Assembly: GCF_947242115.1 (NCBI RefSeq)
Contig: NC_074725.1
Coordinates: 25,252,398-25,316,397 of the forward strand
Direction of reading: 5' to 3'
Origin: Biomphalaria glabrata
Lineage: Eukaryota; Mollusca; Gastropoda; Planorbidae
Length of the DNA: 64,000 nucleotides
The notes under the pieces are model-generated. The model had not been told where the DNA came from, ran no database searches, and saw only the letters and a program-made list of their open reading frames with translations. The translations under genes were made by a program, and so were the position numbers. The number at the start of each line of letters is the position of its first letter. Positions within the stretch are counted from its first letter, which is position 1. Of the stretch, positions 11,370 to 22,500 are shown piece by piece.

Positions 11370-12279
11370 CATGGGCGTAGCCAGGATTTTTTTTCGGGGG
11401 GGGGGTTGTAGGAGAGGGGTTTAAACTCGAAACCCCCAATAGGCTTGGCAACGCTCAAATAAATTTAGTGTGTAATTTGCTTTTTTTTTATTGAAGAGTA
11501 TTTTATTAGCATCAAACCCCTATGAAAGGGGGTTCAAACTCTAAAACCCTTTTGGCAACGCGCATAGTCTTTTGAGTGCGTAATTTGCTTTTTTTTTTTA
11601 CATTGAAGATGTATTTTTTAGCTTTAAACCCCGCTGGCTTGGGGTTAAAACTCAAAACCCCTTTGACTACACTTTTGAGTGTTAATTTGCTTTTTTTAAT
11701 ATTAAAGAGGTATTTTTTACCTTCAAACCCCCTCAAGGGGGGTTTAAACTCAAAACTGAGTCAAAACCCATTTAACTTACGCTCATAACATATTGAGTGC
11801 GTAATTAGCTTTTTTTTATATTGAAGAGGTATTTTTTAGCTTCAAACCCTACTGAATTGGGGGGGGGGGGTAAACTCAAAACCCCTTTAAAATTTTGAGT
11901 GTTTAATTTGCTTTTTTATATTGAAGAGGGGGGTTATCGTAAATTTTGGAAGGGGTTTTAAAATCAAATTCTTCCTTAACTGTGCTCTTGGAATTTGGGG
12001 AATGACGTTTGCATTTTTTTTTTTGCTTTTGTTTTATAGAATAGGGGCATTTAACTGCAAAACCCCTTGGTAAGGGGTTTTAAACTCAAAACACACTGGT
12101 AAGGGGTTTTAAACTCAAAAACCATTGGCTGTGCTGGGGCAAGTGATTGTTTACTATTAAAATTTCACCTAAAATAAGCAAATTCAAAGGAAAAAATCTG
12201 TTACTAAATTCGATCCCCCCTGTGGGGGGGGGTGGATTTCATTTCGGGGAGGGGGACATGGGGTTGGCTACGCCCATGA
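11370..12279. repeat. CATGGGCGTAGCC-ended dispersed repeat, copy A
   Basis: Opens CATGGGCGTAGCCAGG and closes GGCTACGCCCATG, an inverted terminal repeat of about 13 bp, with TA-rich DNA outside both ends. The interior is an irregular tandem array of 80-100 bp units (GTGTAATTTGCTTTTTTT, then ATTGAAGAGGTATTTTT, then TTCAAACCCC, then G-runs, then TTTAAACTCAAAACCC). No coding capacity, so a non-autonomous element. Superfamily uncertain (hAT-like ends are the best guess). Confidence 0.75.
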
Positions 12280-12286
12280 TATCTAT

Positions 12287-12540
12287 ATATATATATAATA
12301 ATCTTTATTGTCCGTATGGAAATTTGTCTTACAATTTGTGCATTACACCAAACAAAACCTTGTAACTAGAAAAAAACAAAGTGTATATTCACACTAGATT
12401 CACTCATAATTGACATGTGACAAAGTTTATATCAAATTGTTTCTATTGAATGATTTGATTGCCAGGGGAACAAAAGTTTGTGTCGGTTTTTCGTTGCTAT
12501 CGGTGTCTTGTATCTCTTTTGTGATGGTAAAATCACATGA
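12287..12540 (-). repeat. 3' end fragment of a Rex1-like LINE
   Basis: Closely matches the last 250 bp of the LINE at 51056-52066, including ATAATAATCTTTATTG and ACAATTTGTGCATTACACC, on the same strand. Only the 3' terminal part is present, as expected from 5' truncation during target-primed insertion. Confidence 0.75.
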
Positions 12541-13052
12541 TATATATATATCATGGGCGTTGCCATAATTTTTTTAGTGAGGGGGGGGGTATTTCCCCCC
12601 TCCCCGCGCTATATATATATGTGTGTGTGTGTATCATTAATCTTTATTACATTCGGACTCTTCATTCTTTCGGAAGAAGTTTATTATACCCTAGAATAGG
12701 TTCTTCCCGGAGTTAGAAAATTGTAGACTCCCCGCCCTTGACAGCAATGGGGTCTGGGGGTGCGCTGTGAGTTCCCCCAGAGCGGTTTAAACTCAAAAGC
12801 CTCTTTGGCTACTCTCAAAGCATTTTGAGTGTGTAATTTGCTTTTTTTTTTTTTTAAAGATGAGGGCTTAATTTTAAAACCTCTTTGGTTACTCTCACAA
12901 AATTTTGAGTGTGTAATTTTTTTTTTTTTTATATTGATGAGGTATTTGTTTAGCTTCAAACTCCATTGAAAAGGGGGGGGGGGTAAATTTAAAAGCCCTT
13001 TGGTTACGCTCAAAGATTTTTTAGTGTGTAATTTGCTTTTTATATATATATA

Positions 13053-13364
13053 TGTAGTGGAGTGGATATCTTTTTAGAAAAACACCGGCCACCCCGATAT
13101 CCACGTGACCCTTCACCCTAGATGGCACCTTGTGTCCGCGCATGACAAGGCAGACCAACGTGGGCACTGTCCATTCGACCGGCATCTCGTATCGCTGTAA
13201 TGTCCGTATGTTACTGGACCTAAGTCGTCTCCACTCCCTTTTGTGCTTGGTTCTACACCATGTGTTCACGTATGGCTGCAGGTCTTTAGTATATAATAAA
13301 CAGTTTCGAATCGTCCTACGAGTTGCCTTCATCATTTAGTTTGTTCTGTGCCAAACCCACCACA
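13053..13364 (+). repeat. 5' LTR
   Basis: 312 bp, TG...CA. AATAAA at about 13295 is a likely polyadenylation signal. Near the start, GTGGATATC (13062) pairs with GATATCCAC (13096) around CACCGG, a hairpin also seen in the LTR-like element at 62695. Confidence 0.85.
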
Positions 13365-13709
13365 GAAACTTGGTAGCACGAGTGGGGTCAGGAAGAGAGA
13401 CAACACTGTTCGACCAGAAGTCGTCTCAGAATCTGCTTCCTGACAACCGAAACTAAGAAAGTGACAACCAGACGTAGATGTCAACAAGTAACAGTTAGTT
13501 TTTTCTCGTTTCTGTACTTTCAAATATTTTCTATTTTTTGTTTTCTTCTTTTTGTTTCAGGGTAGTTAGATTTAGTTTAGTTTATTTTAATATAATTTGC
13601 TTATATTTTCTTAATTGTGATTTTACTTAGCTTGAACATTGTTTCTGTTGAGATAGATTTAGTTATTAGGTTACTATTATTGTTAGAGTTTCTTAAGTCC
13701 TGCAGCCAG

Positions 13710-15173
13710 ATGGAGGGAAGTATGGTGGAACCTAGTTCATTGAAGGGGAGAGACGTGGGTCCCGTGTGCAGTGGAGGAGAGCCGGAGGGATTGGAATGTG
13801 TCACTAAGGGGATGTTGACTCGACTACAAGCTGAACTTGAGGCATTGAAACTGGCCTGTCAGCGTTCTCATTACATCATAGAACCTGCTAGAAAAATGAG
13901 ACATTTCAGTGGGGATGGCAGAAATGATGAAGTTTCAATTGAAGATTTCGTCAGAGAAATAAGAGATCTATGGGAACTTCGGCCTTACCTCTCGCCTCAA
14001 GAGAAGACAGCAACCATCATTGCGAATATAAGTGGTCCAGCAAGAGTAGGGGTAGATCTTCAGCCACCTCATATCAGAAGTGATCCAGAAGCTCTGCTTG
14101 ATGCACTTACATCTGCTTTTGAAGTAATCATACCGGTGCGAGAGGCAGAGATTGCATTTCTGATGTCGCAGCAGAGAAGAAGTGAGTCGCTGCTTGAATT
14201 TTCTCACCGACTATTTAAGGAGTTTACAACGGCCATCAGACAAGAACAAAGAGAAGGCTTAGATTGCTTCAAGGAGGAAAGATTGAGGGACCAATATGCC
14301 TATGGAATCAGTGATCCTGACCTACGTAGAGAGCTGTTTAAGTTCATGACGCAACATCCCCAGACAAGCTTTCAAACGCTACGAAACTATGCGTTCAAGT
14401 TGGAGAACCAGAACAAAGATGCAGTTCGAGCCCAAGAACATTGGCCTGAAGTTCTCTTAGCACAGTTCGCCAAACTAGAGAAGCAACTTGAAGAGATAAA
14501 GGGGTCCGGGTATAACAGTCGGCTAAGTTCAAGGAACCCACTCTCTAGTCAACAGCATAGTCAACGCAGACCAACACAAAGACACATGGAACATAGCCAT
14601 CAAAACAGAAGTCGACCAACAGCACCACCGGGTCTTTTGTGGACGAGGACCAAGAGAGGATTCTTCCCATACACTGATGATGGATCACCAGTCTGCACCC
14701 AGTGCTGGGAAGTTGGACATGTAAGGCGTCACTGTCAGCAATCACCACAACTCACAGCTGAGGTTCAATCTGTGTGCAATAGTGAACCCATTGTTTCACA
14801 GCCAACCCACCAAGTAGAACAACGAACCAATGAGCCACAAGCTGATGCAATGTACAATACAGATGCAAGTCACTCAATTCAAACATCGAGAAATAGAAAC
14901 TTTAACACTGGGCAGCCAAACAAGAACAGGCATAACAGAGTCCGGAGGCCAGATAGACAAAGAAGAAACTACAGGCATTTTAACCAGCCACAAAGACGAT
15001 TTCACTCACTGCTCCCTATCACACTTTCTACAGCTTCCCAGTCATTATGTTTAGAGAAAGACAGACCACTCTGTATGACCGATGGAACCAGCACGTTACA
15101 AACTGGAAAGATGCTTGTCGTTCCAGAAGACACTGACAAGAAACAGTTGTTTCAGTTTTCAGAAACCTACTAG
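13710..15173 (+). CDS. Gag protein of the small LTR element, about 487 codons
   Basis: The frame opens at 13617 but the first 31 codons are hydrophobic and leader-like, so the start is placed at MEGSMVEPSS. Residues about 65-280 form a capsid-type gag domain (MRHFSGDGRNDEVSIEDF, then a helical region ending YAFKLENQNKD). A zinc knuckle of CX2CX4HX4C type (CTQCWEVGHVRRHC) follows near residue 335, then a Gln/Arg-rich RNA-binding tail. It would coat the element RNA. No protease signature (D-S/T-G) was seen. The frame stops 40 bp before the right LTR, so gag is the only product. Confidence 0.85.
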   Translation: MEGSMVEPSSLKGRDVGPVCSGGEPEGLECVTKGMLTRLQAELEALKLACQRSHYIIEPARKMRHFSGDGRNDEVSIEDFVREIRDLWELRPYLSPQEKTATIIANISGPARVGVDLQPPHIRSDPEALLDALTSAFEVIIPVREAEIAFLMSQQRRSESLLEFSHRLFKEFTTAIRQEQREGLDCFKEERLRDQYAYGISDPDLRRELFKFMTQHPQTSFQTLRNYAFKLENQNKDAVRAQEHWPEVLLAQFAKLEKQLEEIKGSGYNSRLSSRNPLSSQQHSQRRPTQRHMEHSHQNRSRPTAPPGLLWTRTKRGFFPYTDDGSPVCTQCWEVGHVRRHCQQSPQLTAEVQSVCNSEPIVSQPTHQVEQRTNEPQADAMYNTDASHSIQTSRNRNFNTGQPNKNRHNRVRRPDRQRRNYRHFNQPQRRFHSLLPITLSTASQSLCLEKDRPLCMTDGTSTLQTGKMLVVPEDTDKKQLFQFSETY

Positions 15174-15213
15174 GCTGAACGCCCCGGGACGGGTCGTTTC
15201 AAGCTAGGGGCTC

Positions 15214-15525
15214 TGTAGTGGAGTGGATATCTTTTTAGAAAAACACCGGCCACCCCGATATCCACGTGACCCTTCACCCTAGATGGCACCTTGTGTCCGC
15301 GCATGACAAGGCAGACCAACGTGGGCACTGTCCATTCGACCGGCATCTCGTATCGCTGTAATGTCCGTATGTTACTGGACCTAAGTCGTCTCCACTCCCT
15401 TTTGTGCTTGGTTCTACACCATGTGTTCACGTATGGCTGCAGGTCTTTAGTATATAATAAACAGTTTCGAATCGTCCTACGAGTTGCCTTCATCATTTAG
15501 TTTGTTCTGTGCCAAACCCACCACA
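15214..15525 (+). repeat. 3' LTR
   Basis: Same 312-bp sequence as the 5' LTR, no difference found by eye. The preceding tract AAGCTAGGGGCTC is a weak polypurine candidate. Confidence 0.85.
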
Positions 15526-16014
15526 TATATATTGAAGAGGTATTTTTATTAGCTTCAAACTCCATTTTGGGGGGCGGGAGGGGTGTTAAACTCAAAACCC
15601 CCTTTGCCTACACTCATAGAATTTGGAGTGTGTAATTTGCTTTTTTTTTATATTGAAGAGGTATTTTTTAGCTCTGAACCCCGCTGAAAGGGGGGGGGGG
15701 TTCAACTCAAAACCCTATTCTCTACGCTCATAGCATTTTCAGTGTGTAATTTGCTTTTTTATATTGAAGAGGGGGTTTTATAGTAAATTTCGGAGGGGGG
15801 TTAAAATCAAAATCTTCCTTAGCTATGGTCTTGGAATTTGGAGATTGTCAATTGCATTATTTTTTGTTTGTTTTGTTTTATAGAAGAGGGGAATTTAACT
15901 GCAAAACCGCCTGGTAGGGGTTTTAAACTCACTCAATCAGTCACCAAAGTCCGTCACACCCCATTTCGAGGGAGGGGTTGAACCCCCCCCTCCCCGACTA
16001 CGCCCATGATATAT

Positions 16015-16500
16015 ATAATATATAAAGTAGAATGTGAGGCGTATGTATGTCCCCGTATAGAAATCAAAACCGTTTGACCGATCTTGATAAAACTTGGCAG
16101 AAATGTTCCTTGGGTACTAACTTAGACCGTAGTGTATGTATTGTAGCCCTAAAACAAACTTAAGACCCTCAAAAAAAACACTCTATAAAAGTATTGTATC
16201 TTTTAAATTTAGACCATGTTTACATACTGTGTCTAAATGATGAGACCAGATCGAGAGGTCACGCATGCGCAGCAGAGATGAAAATCTCTAGATCTAAATT
16301 AACTATCATTCAAGAAAACATAATTTTGTTATTTTGCACATGAACATACAAATACGTGTCTATTCATTTCATTATTTGATGCACATTAACCTTCAAATTT
16401 GAGTTTACATTTTTTACATAAAATCGTTCGCTCTAAATGTAACATACTTTTCCGTAACCATTTTTACATTCACGCATTCGCTTTACTTATAACATTATTA
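16015..16500 (+). repeat. Dispersed repeat, copy 1 (Helitron-like end suspected)
   Basis: Starts in TA-rich DNA then GCGTATGTATGTCC, AGAAATCAAAACCGTTTGACC, ATCTTGATAAAACTTGGCA and TGTTCCTTGGGTACTAACT. The same ordered blocks occur on the minus strand at 28915-29400, including AACCTTCAAATTTG further on. No coding capacity. The Helitron idea rests only on resemblance of the start. Confidence 0.6.
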
Positions 16501-16522
16501 TTTTGTTTAATTGTTTTTAATT

Positions 16523-16735
16523 ATTATTATAGCTTTTATATAGCGCTACTTTCATGAGTATAGAATGCTCAGAGCGCTATAGTTCATTCACACATGTTTC
16601 CGTGCTGCCTTTAGGTGCTCAGTAAACACAGCTCAACTCGAGTCGGGTGTTGAGCCTCAAGCCCCCTTCATAGCTTCATAGGTAGTCAAGCCAAGCCAAG
16701 TTCAAGAGTACGCAGCCTCTTGACCACGCTTCCCA
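16523..16735 (-). repeat. tRNA-derived SINE, copy 2
   Basis: Same family as 9582-9824. The minus strand begins GTGGTCAAGAGGCTGCG, contains GAGGCTCAACACCCGACTCG, and ends with GCGCTATATAAAAGCTATAATAAT. A short duplication (TCATAGCTTCATAGG) lies inside. Confidence 0.75.
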
Positions 16736-17989
16736 CAAACTATTCTAATGTACTATGTCAGTGACACGCATATTGCTAGTATATATATATATGAGAATAT
16801 AAAAAAACAAACGTGTTTCTCAATTTTCGGCGAAAAACAAACAGTCATGTTGAGGCCTTTCTCTTGCAAGCTTGTGGGTCTGGCGAAGCCCCGACGCCAA
16901 AAGTGTTTTTTTTTTTCATTTTTCACGCATTCTCCTGACCTAAAAGCTCATTATTCATCCTATTAAAAAAGGACTTTTTGAATAATGTTTTACTTGAAAA
17001 AATGCTAATATGAATTTGTAGGTCCTCAATACATTACAAATAAAACCGATTTGTTCTTTGAAAAGAAAAGATACCCCACATATTCAGATTAAGGCTATGA
17101 GCATCGCCGCCGAAAAAAAATAAAATTCGATAAATAATATTTAAAAAAAATGCTCATTTGTAAGTGATACATTTTGTTCAAAAAGCATGTTTTGTTACAA
17201 AACTATAATTCAAAGCTCTAAACAAAAAATTTCGGAAATGAGAGGAGAAATTAAGTGGACCATGGAACTATACTAATGGAACACCAGCTTCGAGATTTTA
17301 TGATCAGAGTGCCGTCGCGCATCTTTTTTCGCGCACCATACCAATTTGAAAAATCGATGAGGATGCCAAAGAAGAAATTTACTCAGAGAGCCACTTGGAT
17401 TGACCTTCATTGAGAGTAAAACTTCCCCACACTATATTTTATTAGATCTGTAAAAACTTTATCCATTTTCTGACTATCTGATAAAATAGATACAATTTCC
17501 CTGAATAATGGATCGTCACAAAAGATTTTTTTTTTAAGGCCACTTCGTTAAAATAGGTGTTTCCAGTACTTCCTCATTTGGGTATTTTACACAAAATCTG
17601 GAATTTTTTTTATGTAAATGTCATTTTTATCATCTGTCCCGCGCAACCAAACCATCCACTTTTCCCGGTCACCAATGTTCTTAACAAGATATCAAGAGAG
17701 AGAGGCTGGTCCATTATTTGCGTAGTCCAGCCAGCTTTTTTTTTTGACAACCTTTTTTCGTTCTCTCTCATGAAGGATATGTTTGAAAATTAGTCTTACA
17801 AAATACAATTCCAAACCAACTCATGCAGTTATCGTCTTTTCACAGTATTGAGGAGTCATCCTTTTTGCTAGCCAGAGTGTTAATTGGCAAAAGGGAAAAA
17901 TTCATTTTGTTTAATCTTTTAAAGTAAATATTCATAACTATATCTTTTATATAATAATATATTTTTAAAATAATAATCTTTTATATAGA
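16736..17989. other. Unassigned AT-rich DNA, 1.25 kb
   Basis: No convincing gene. Poly-A/T runs and a short GC-richer patch (GGTCTGGCGAAGCCCCGACG near 16877). TTTTTTTAAGGCCAC near 17530 resembles 59150-59170, suggesting a shared degenerate repeat. Confidence 0.35.
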
Positions 17990-19526
17990 CATGCTTTAAT
18001 AGATCTAATAAATGATTAACTCGGACCTACCAATATGGGTATATAAATACTTAAATCTGGGTATTTAAAATTTCGAATGCGAATTTTAAAAAAACCGAAA
18101 CTTATATTGATCTAGATCTCTTGTATAATATCTAGAATAATATAGATCTACAACACCTAGACTAAAGTTAAAGACTAAGGTCTAGATTTATTTAACGTTT
18201 TAAAAAAAAATCAATAGATCTAATGTAGACAGTCATGAGATCCACTCTATTTTATCTAGATCTAGACCATACATGAGATCAATAATTGTCAATATGAATA
18301 TTTATTATAGAATAGATCGAGTCTAGAGTCTAGATCTAATCATCTATCGATCATCTAGTCTGTATAGCTATACTTACTTACTATTATACACTTTTACAGT
18401 ATATGAGTATACTCATACGAGTCATACTGGCTATACTATAGTATAGACACTATAGTTAGTATAGTTAATACTTTTTAATAGTAGATCTATAATCTATCAA
18501 TTATATCTAAATCTAGACATCACATTCACACGATTATTGATACAGCTGAGACAGTGAATGAAACGAATGCAGTGGTTATACTGATTATACTTAAAGTGAC
18601 GATACTACTTATAGATCTACCAGTTGATAAACATCATCATCATAGATAATAATCTACATCTATAATCATAGTGCCCTTTATTTAGTCAATATAGTCAAGT
18701 CAAGATAGTGGAATGTAAACTCGAAGGTTTAATACAATACGGTATGAGTCTATGAGTTAGTATAAGATCTAATTATTTTGTTACTTTGTATGTGACAGTA
18801 TGTCAATGTCTCAATTAAAATAATTAATATCATCAGCCATATCATTTTAAATATTTAAAAAGTAGACATAGATTTTTATTATATTATAAATAGATGGATT
18901 AGATCTACATATAATTTTACAAACTTTAGAAATGATTGATTTTATTTTTTATTGATAAGCCTTCTAGACTAGATTGTCTAGATCTAGCATCTCTAGCTAG
19001 ACTCTAACATGTAGATTGTAGATCTTTGAATTGGATCGATATTCACCTTCCTAAATTGTCTCTAAAGTATGTAGAAGCTGATTTGAGAGGCCCAACGAGG
19101 CAAGACGAGTCTATTAGTACTATGTCTCTTGATCTATCTAGTAGGCCTACTAAGCTAGTGCATTAGCCTTAGCCATAGTGTAGTCAAATCTTGACAACTA
19201 GTCTTCTAGATCTAAGCTTCTAGAATAATTAGATCTAGATCCAGTTTAGATTTAGAATATAAAAGTTTTTACTACCTTAAAATACTAAATCTACTGATCT
19301 AAATTCTAGATATATAGATCCAGTTCAGATTAGGATATAAAAATATTCCACTAGCTAAAATTCTAAATCTACTGATCTATACTTAATATGTTAGATATTA
19401 TATGACATCTACAAAAATTATTATTAAGATATAATTATAGATTCTAGACTAGTTATATATGTACATAAAATATATAAATAAAAGATAAAATTTATGCAGG
19501 CCTAGGTCCCATAAATTTATAACTGA
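17990..19526. other. AGATCT/CTAGATCTAG-rich intergenic DNA
   Basis: 1.5 kb without coding sequence, saturated with TCTAGATC, AGATCTA and related words. Two imperfect copies of a block of about 100 bp ending in CTAAATCTACTGATCTA lie near 19230-19300 and 19310-19385. Confidence 0.6.
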
Positions 19527-19538
19527 TCCAGATCTATC
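19527..19538 (+). repeat. Left target-site duplication of the full-length LINE
   Basis: TCCAGATCTATC here is repeated at 22706-22717 immediately after the element's 3' tail. This is a 12-bp direct duplication made on insertion. Confidence 0.85.
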
Positions 19539-22500
19539 TATCTAACTCCGCCGTATGCCGGTCCCAAGCCCGGGTGAGAAAGGAGGAGGGTTTGGCGTGG
19601 GGCTAGCGACCCCACCCTGTAAAACCACTATTGCTACAGAAACGGCAAACTCGACACATAATGAAAACTATACATGCGGCGAGGGCGGCCAAACCCTGAT
19701 GACGGTGTTGGATCAAAGCCAACTGGAAGTCCAATACCCGATACATGGCAAGCCTTTCAACGCAAGGAAACCGACTCTTATAGGCACGTGGAATGTAAGA
19801 ACCCTGAATCAATGCGGTAAACTGGCCCAACTTTTAAGAGAGTTTGACTCTTATCGGCTGGACATCCTTGGGATCTGCGAGATGCGGTGGACGTCAAGTG
19901 GAAAAATTATCAATGATGGCAAGACAATAATATATTCAGGACATGACAAGGAGCACATTGGTGGTGTAGGAATCATCATGTCTAAAATAGCAGCTTCAGC
20001 GCTAATTGCTTGGAAGCCGATCAGTGACCGCATCATTACAGCTCGACTCCAAACAAAGCAAATTAAAGTCACTACCATCCAAGCTTATGCCCCTACAGAG
20101 GATGCAGAAGATACCATCAAAGATCAGTTCTATAATCAACTACAAACCACTCTTGATGAAACACCTACTCACGACCTAATTCTACTGATGGGAGATTTTA
20201 ATGCCAAAATCAATCCCAACCGAACTGGCTTTGAATATGTAATGGGACCATATGGCTCTGCAGAAAACATCAGTGATAATGGCGAGCGTTTGATTTCTCT
20301 CTGCGCATCCAACAGCCTTTCAATTGGAAACACATATTTTAAGCACAAACAAATACACAAAAAAACATGGCGATCACCAAATGGGGAAACCTTCAACGAG
20401 ATAGATTACATTTGCATCTCCAAACGATGGAGGTCATCTCTGTTAGACGTGCGGACCCGCAGAGGAGCTGATATCGGCTCAGACCACTACCTTGTCAGTG
20501 GCAAATGTAAGCTCCGATTGAAACGCCAACCAAAACGAGCCACACGACCCCGCCCATTTAATGTAGAGAAGCTTAAAGACGGCAATACTGCAGCACAGTT
20601 CCAATTGAAACTAACGAACCGCTTTGAGGCTCTTGCAGATATATTGACCCTTGAAGAAGAGTGGGCCAACTTCAAAGATACCACTATTGGGTGCGCAGAA
20701 GAAGTTATCGGAAGGAGGCGAGGTTCATACAAGGAACGGTGGATACAAGACAGAACATGGAAATTGATAGATGAGAGGAAAGAGGCCAAACGTAGACGAG
20801 ATCAGAAAAATGAAACACAGGATCGCAGCCTAGCGGAAGAAGCCTATAGGGAAGCAGATCTGAAAGTAAAGAGAAGCTGTCGGCAAGATAAACGGGACTG
20901 GATTGAGCAGAAAGGACAAGAGGCACAAGCAGCTGCAAGCAGAAATGACACAAAAACCCTCCATCGTATTGTCCGAGATCTCACTGGAGCAAAGAGTGGA
21001 CATGGGGCACCAATAAAAGACAAGCAAGGCAAAACTTTGTTAACGAAAGAAGAACAGGATGCAAGATGGGTAGAGCACTTTAAAGAGACCCTTAACCAAC
21101 TGTCGCCAGACATAACTTACATATTCAAGGACCCCTCTCCAGACAATGATCTCAAGGTCAAGACAGACCCAATAACTGCTGAGGAGGTTACCATGGCCAT
21201 TGCAGTGCTAAATAATAACAAAGCACCAGGACTAGACATGATATCAGCAGAAATGCTAAAATATGGGGGACAGTGCATTGTTAACAGAATGACTGATCTC
21301 TTAAATCTCTGTTGGCGAACTTCAAAAGTCCCAGAGGACTGGCAAAAGGGAGTGATTGTAAAGCTTCCAAAAAAGGGCAACTTGGCAGACTGTAACAACT
21401 GGAGGGGCATTACTCTCCTCTCTGTCCCAGGCAAAGTTTTCAGCACTGTTTTGTTGAGACGGCTTCAACAGTCTGTAGATGAAAGGCTCAGAGAAGAACA
21501 AGCAGGTTTCCGAAGAGGCAGATCATGTACAGAGCAGATTTTCGTTTTACGAAATATCATAGAACAAAGTTTTGAGTACCAACAACGGCTAACGATCAGT
21601 TTCGTGGACTTCAAAAAAGCGTTTGATAGTGTCCACCGAGAATCACTATGGAAAATAGTTAGAGAATACGGTATACCAGAAAAATTCGTCCAGATCCTAC
21701 GACACCTTTACAGTCAGTCTAGTTGCTGCATTAAAACAGAAGAGGGAACAACAGAGTTTTTTACAATCGAGACAGGTGTGAGACAGGGGTGCATCTTATC
21801 TCCCTTCCTTTTCCTCCTAGCCATCGACTACATAATGAGGAGAGCAATGAACCAGACTGCCTTTGGTATTCCATGGCATGAACAACTCCGATTGACGGAC
21901 TTGGACTTTGCTGATGATGTTGCACTACTCGGGGCTACAAATAAATGCATTCAAGAAATGACGGAGAGCCTAGACAGAGAGGCACCCAAAATTGGCCTCC
22001 GCATAAACTTGGATAAGACTAAAATTATGCGAGTGGGATATAAGGCAAAGGGTGTCCCCGTCAGACTTGGCGAGTCAAAGCTTGAAGAGCTGGACAAGTT
22101 CACGTACCTTGGCAGCATCATAACAAATGATGGAGACGCTTACCATGATGTAGCGTGCCGAATAGGAAAGGCAGGGAGCATTTTCCAAAGGCTGCAGCCT
22201 ATTTGGACTAGCCAAGCCATTGGACTCGAGACAAAAATACACCTTCTCAACACAATCGTCATTCCAACTGCTACATATGCATGTGAGACGTGGAAGTCAT
22301 CTGTCAAAATTGAGAAAAGACTAAATGTGGCTCAACAGAGATGGCTGAGACGGATTTTAAGAGTCAGATACACAGACCGGATCTCAAACAAGGAAATCCT
22401 TTGCCGAACTGGGAGTCGAACACTTAGTGAGGTTGTGACTGAGCGTCGCATGAGGTTTGCGGGACATGTTCTACGTCAAAATGAATTACGCACACCAAGA

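Larger units (their letters stand above)
13053..15525 (+). mobile_element. Small gag-only LTR element with identical LTRs
   Basis: Two 312-bp direct repeats (13053-13364 and 15214-15525) flank a single gag frame. By eye the repeats are identical throughout. Ends are TGTAGTGG...CCACCACA; the flanks are TA-repeat on both sides, consistent with a TATAT-type duplication. ACTTGGTAGCACGAGTGG just after the left LTR may be the primer-binding site. No protease or polymerase is present. It looks whole, with no evident breaks, and very young. It must use enzymes supplied elsewhere. Confidence 0.85.
12552..16009. repeat. CATGGGCGT-ended dispersed repeat, copy B, interrupted by an LTR element
   Basis: Begins CATGGGCGTTGCC and closes ACTACGCCCATG. 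Internal parts match copy A, plus an extra module at about 12634-12770 (ATTAATCTTTATTACATTC through CTCCCCGCCCTTGACAGC) shared with 42480-42720 and 42840-43100. A 2.47-kb LTR element (13053-15525) sits inside a TA-repeat within it. Confidence 0.65.

Noticed and set aside
13130-13339. 69-codon frame, repeated identically at 15291-15500
   Set aside because: It lies inside the two identical LTRs; repetition reflects the LTR pair, not a gene.
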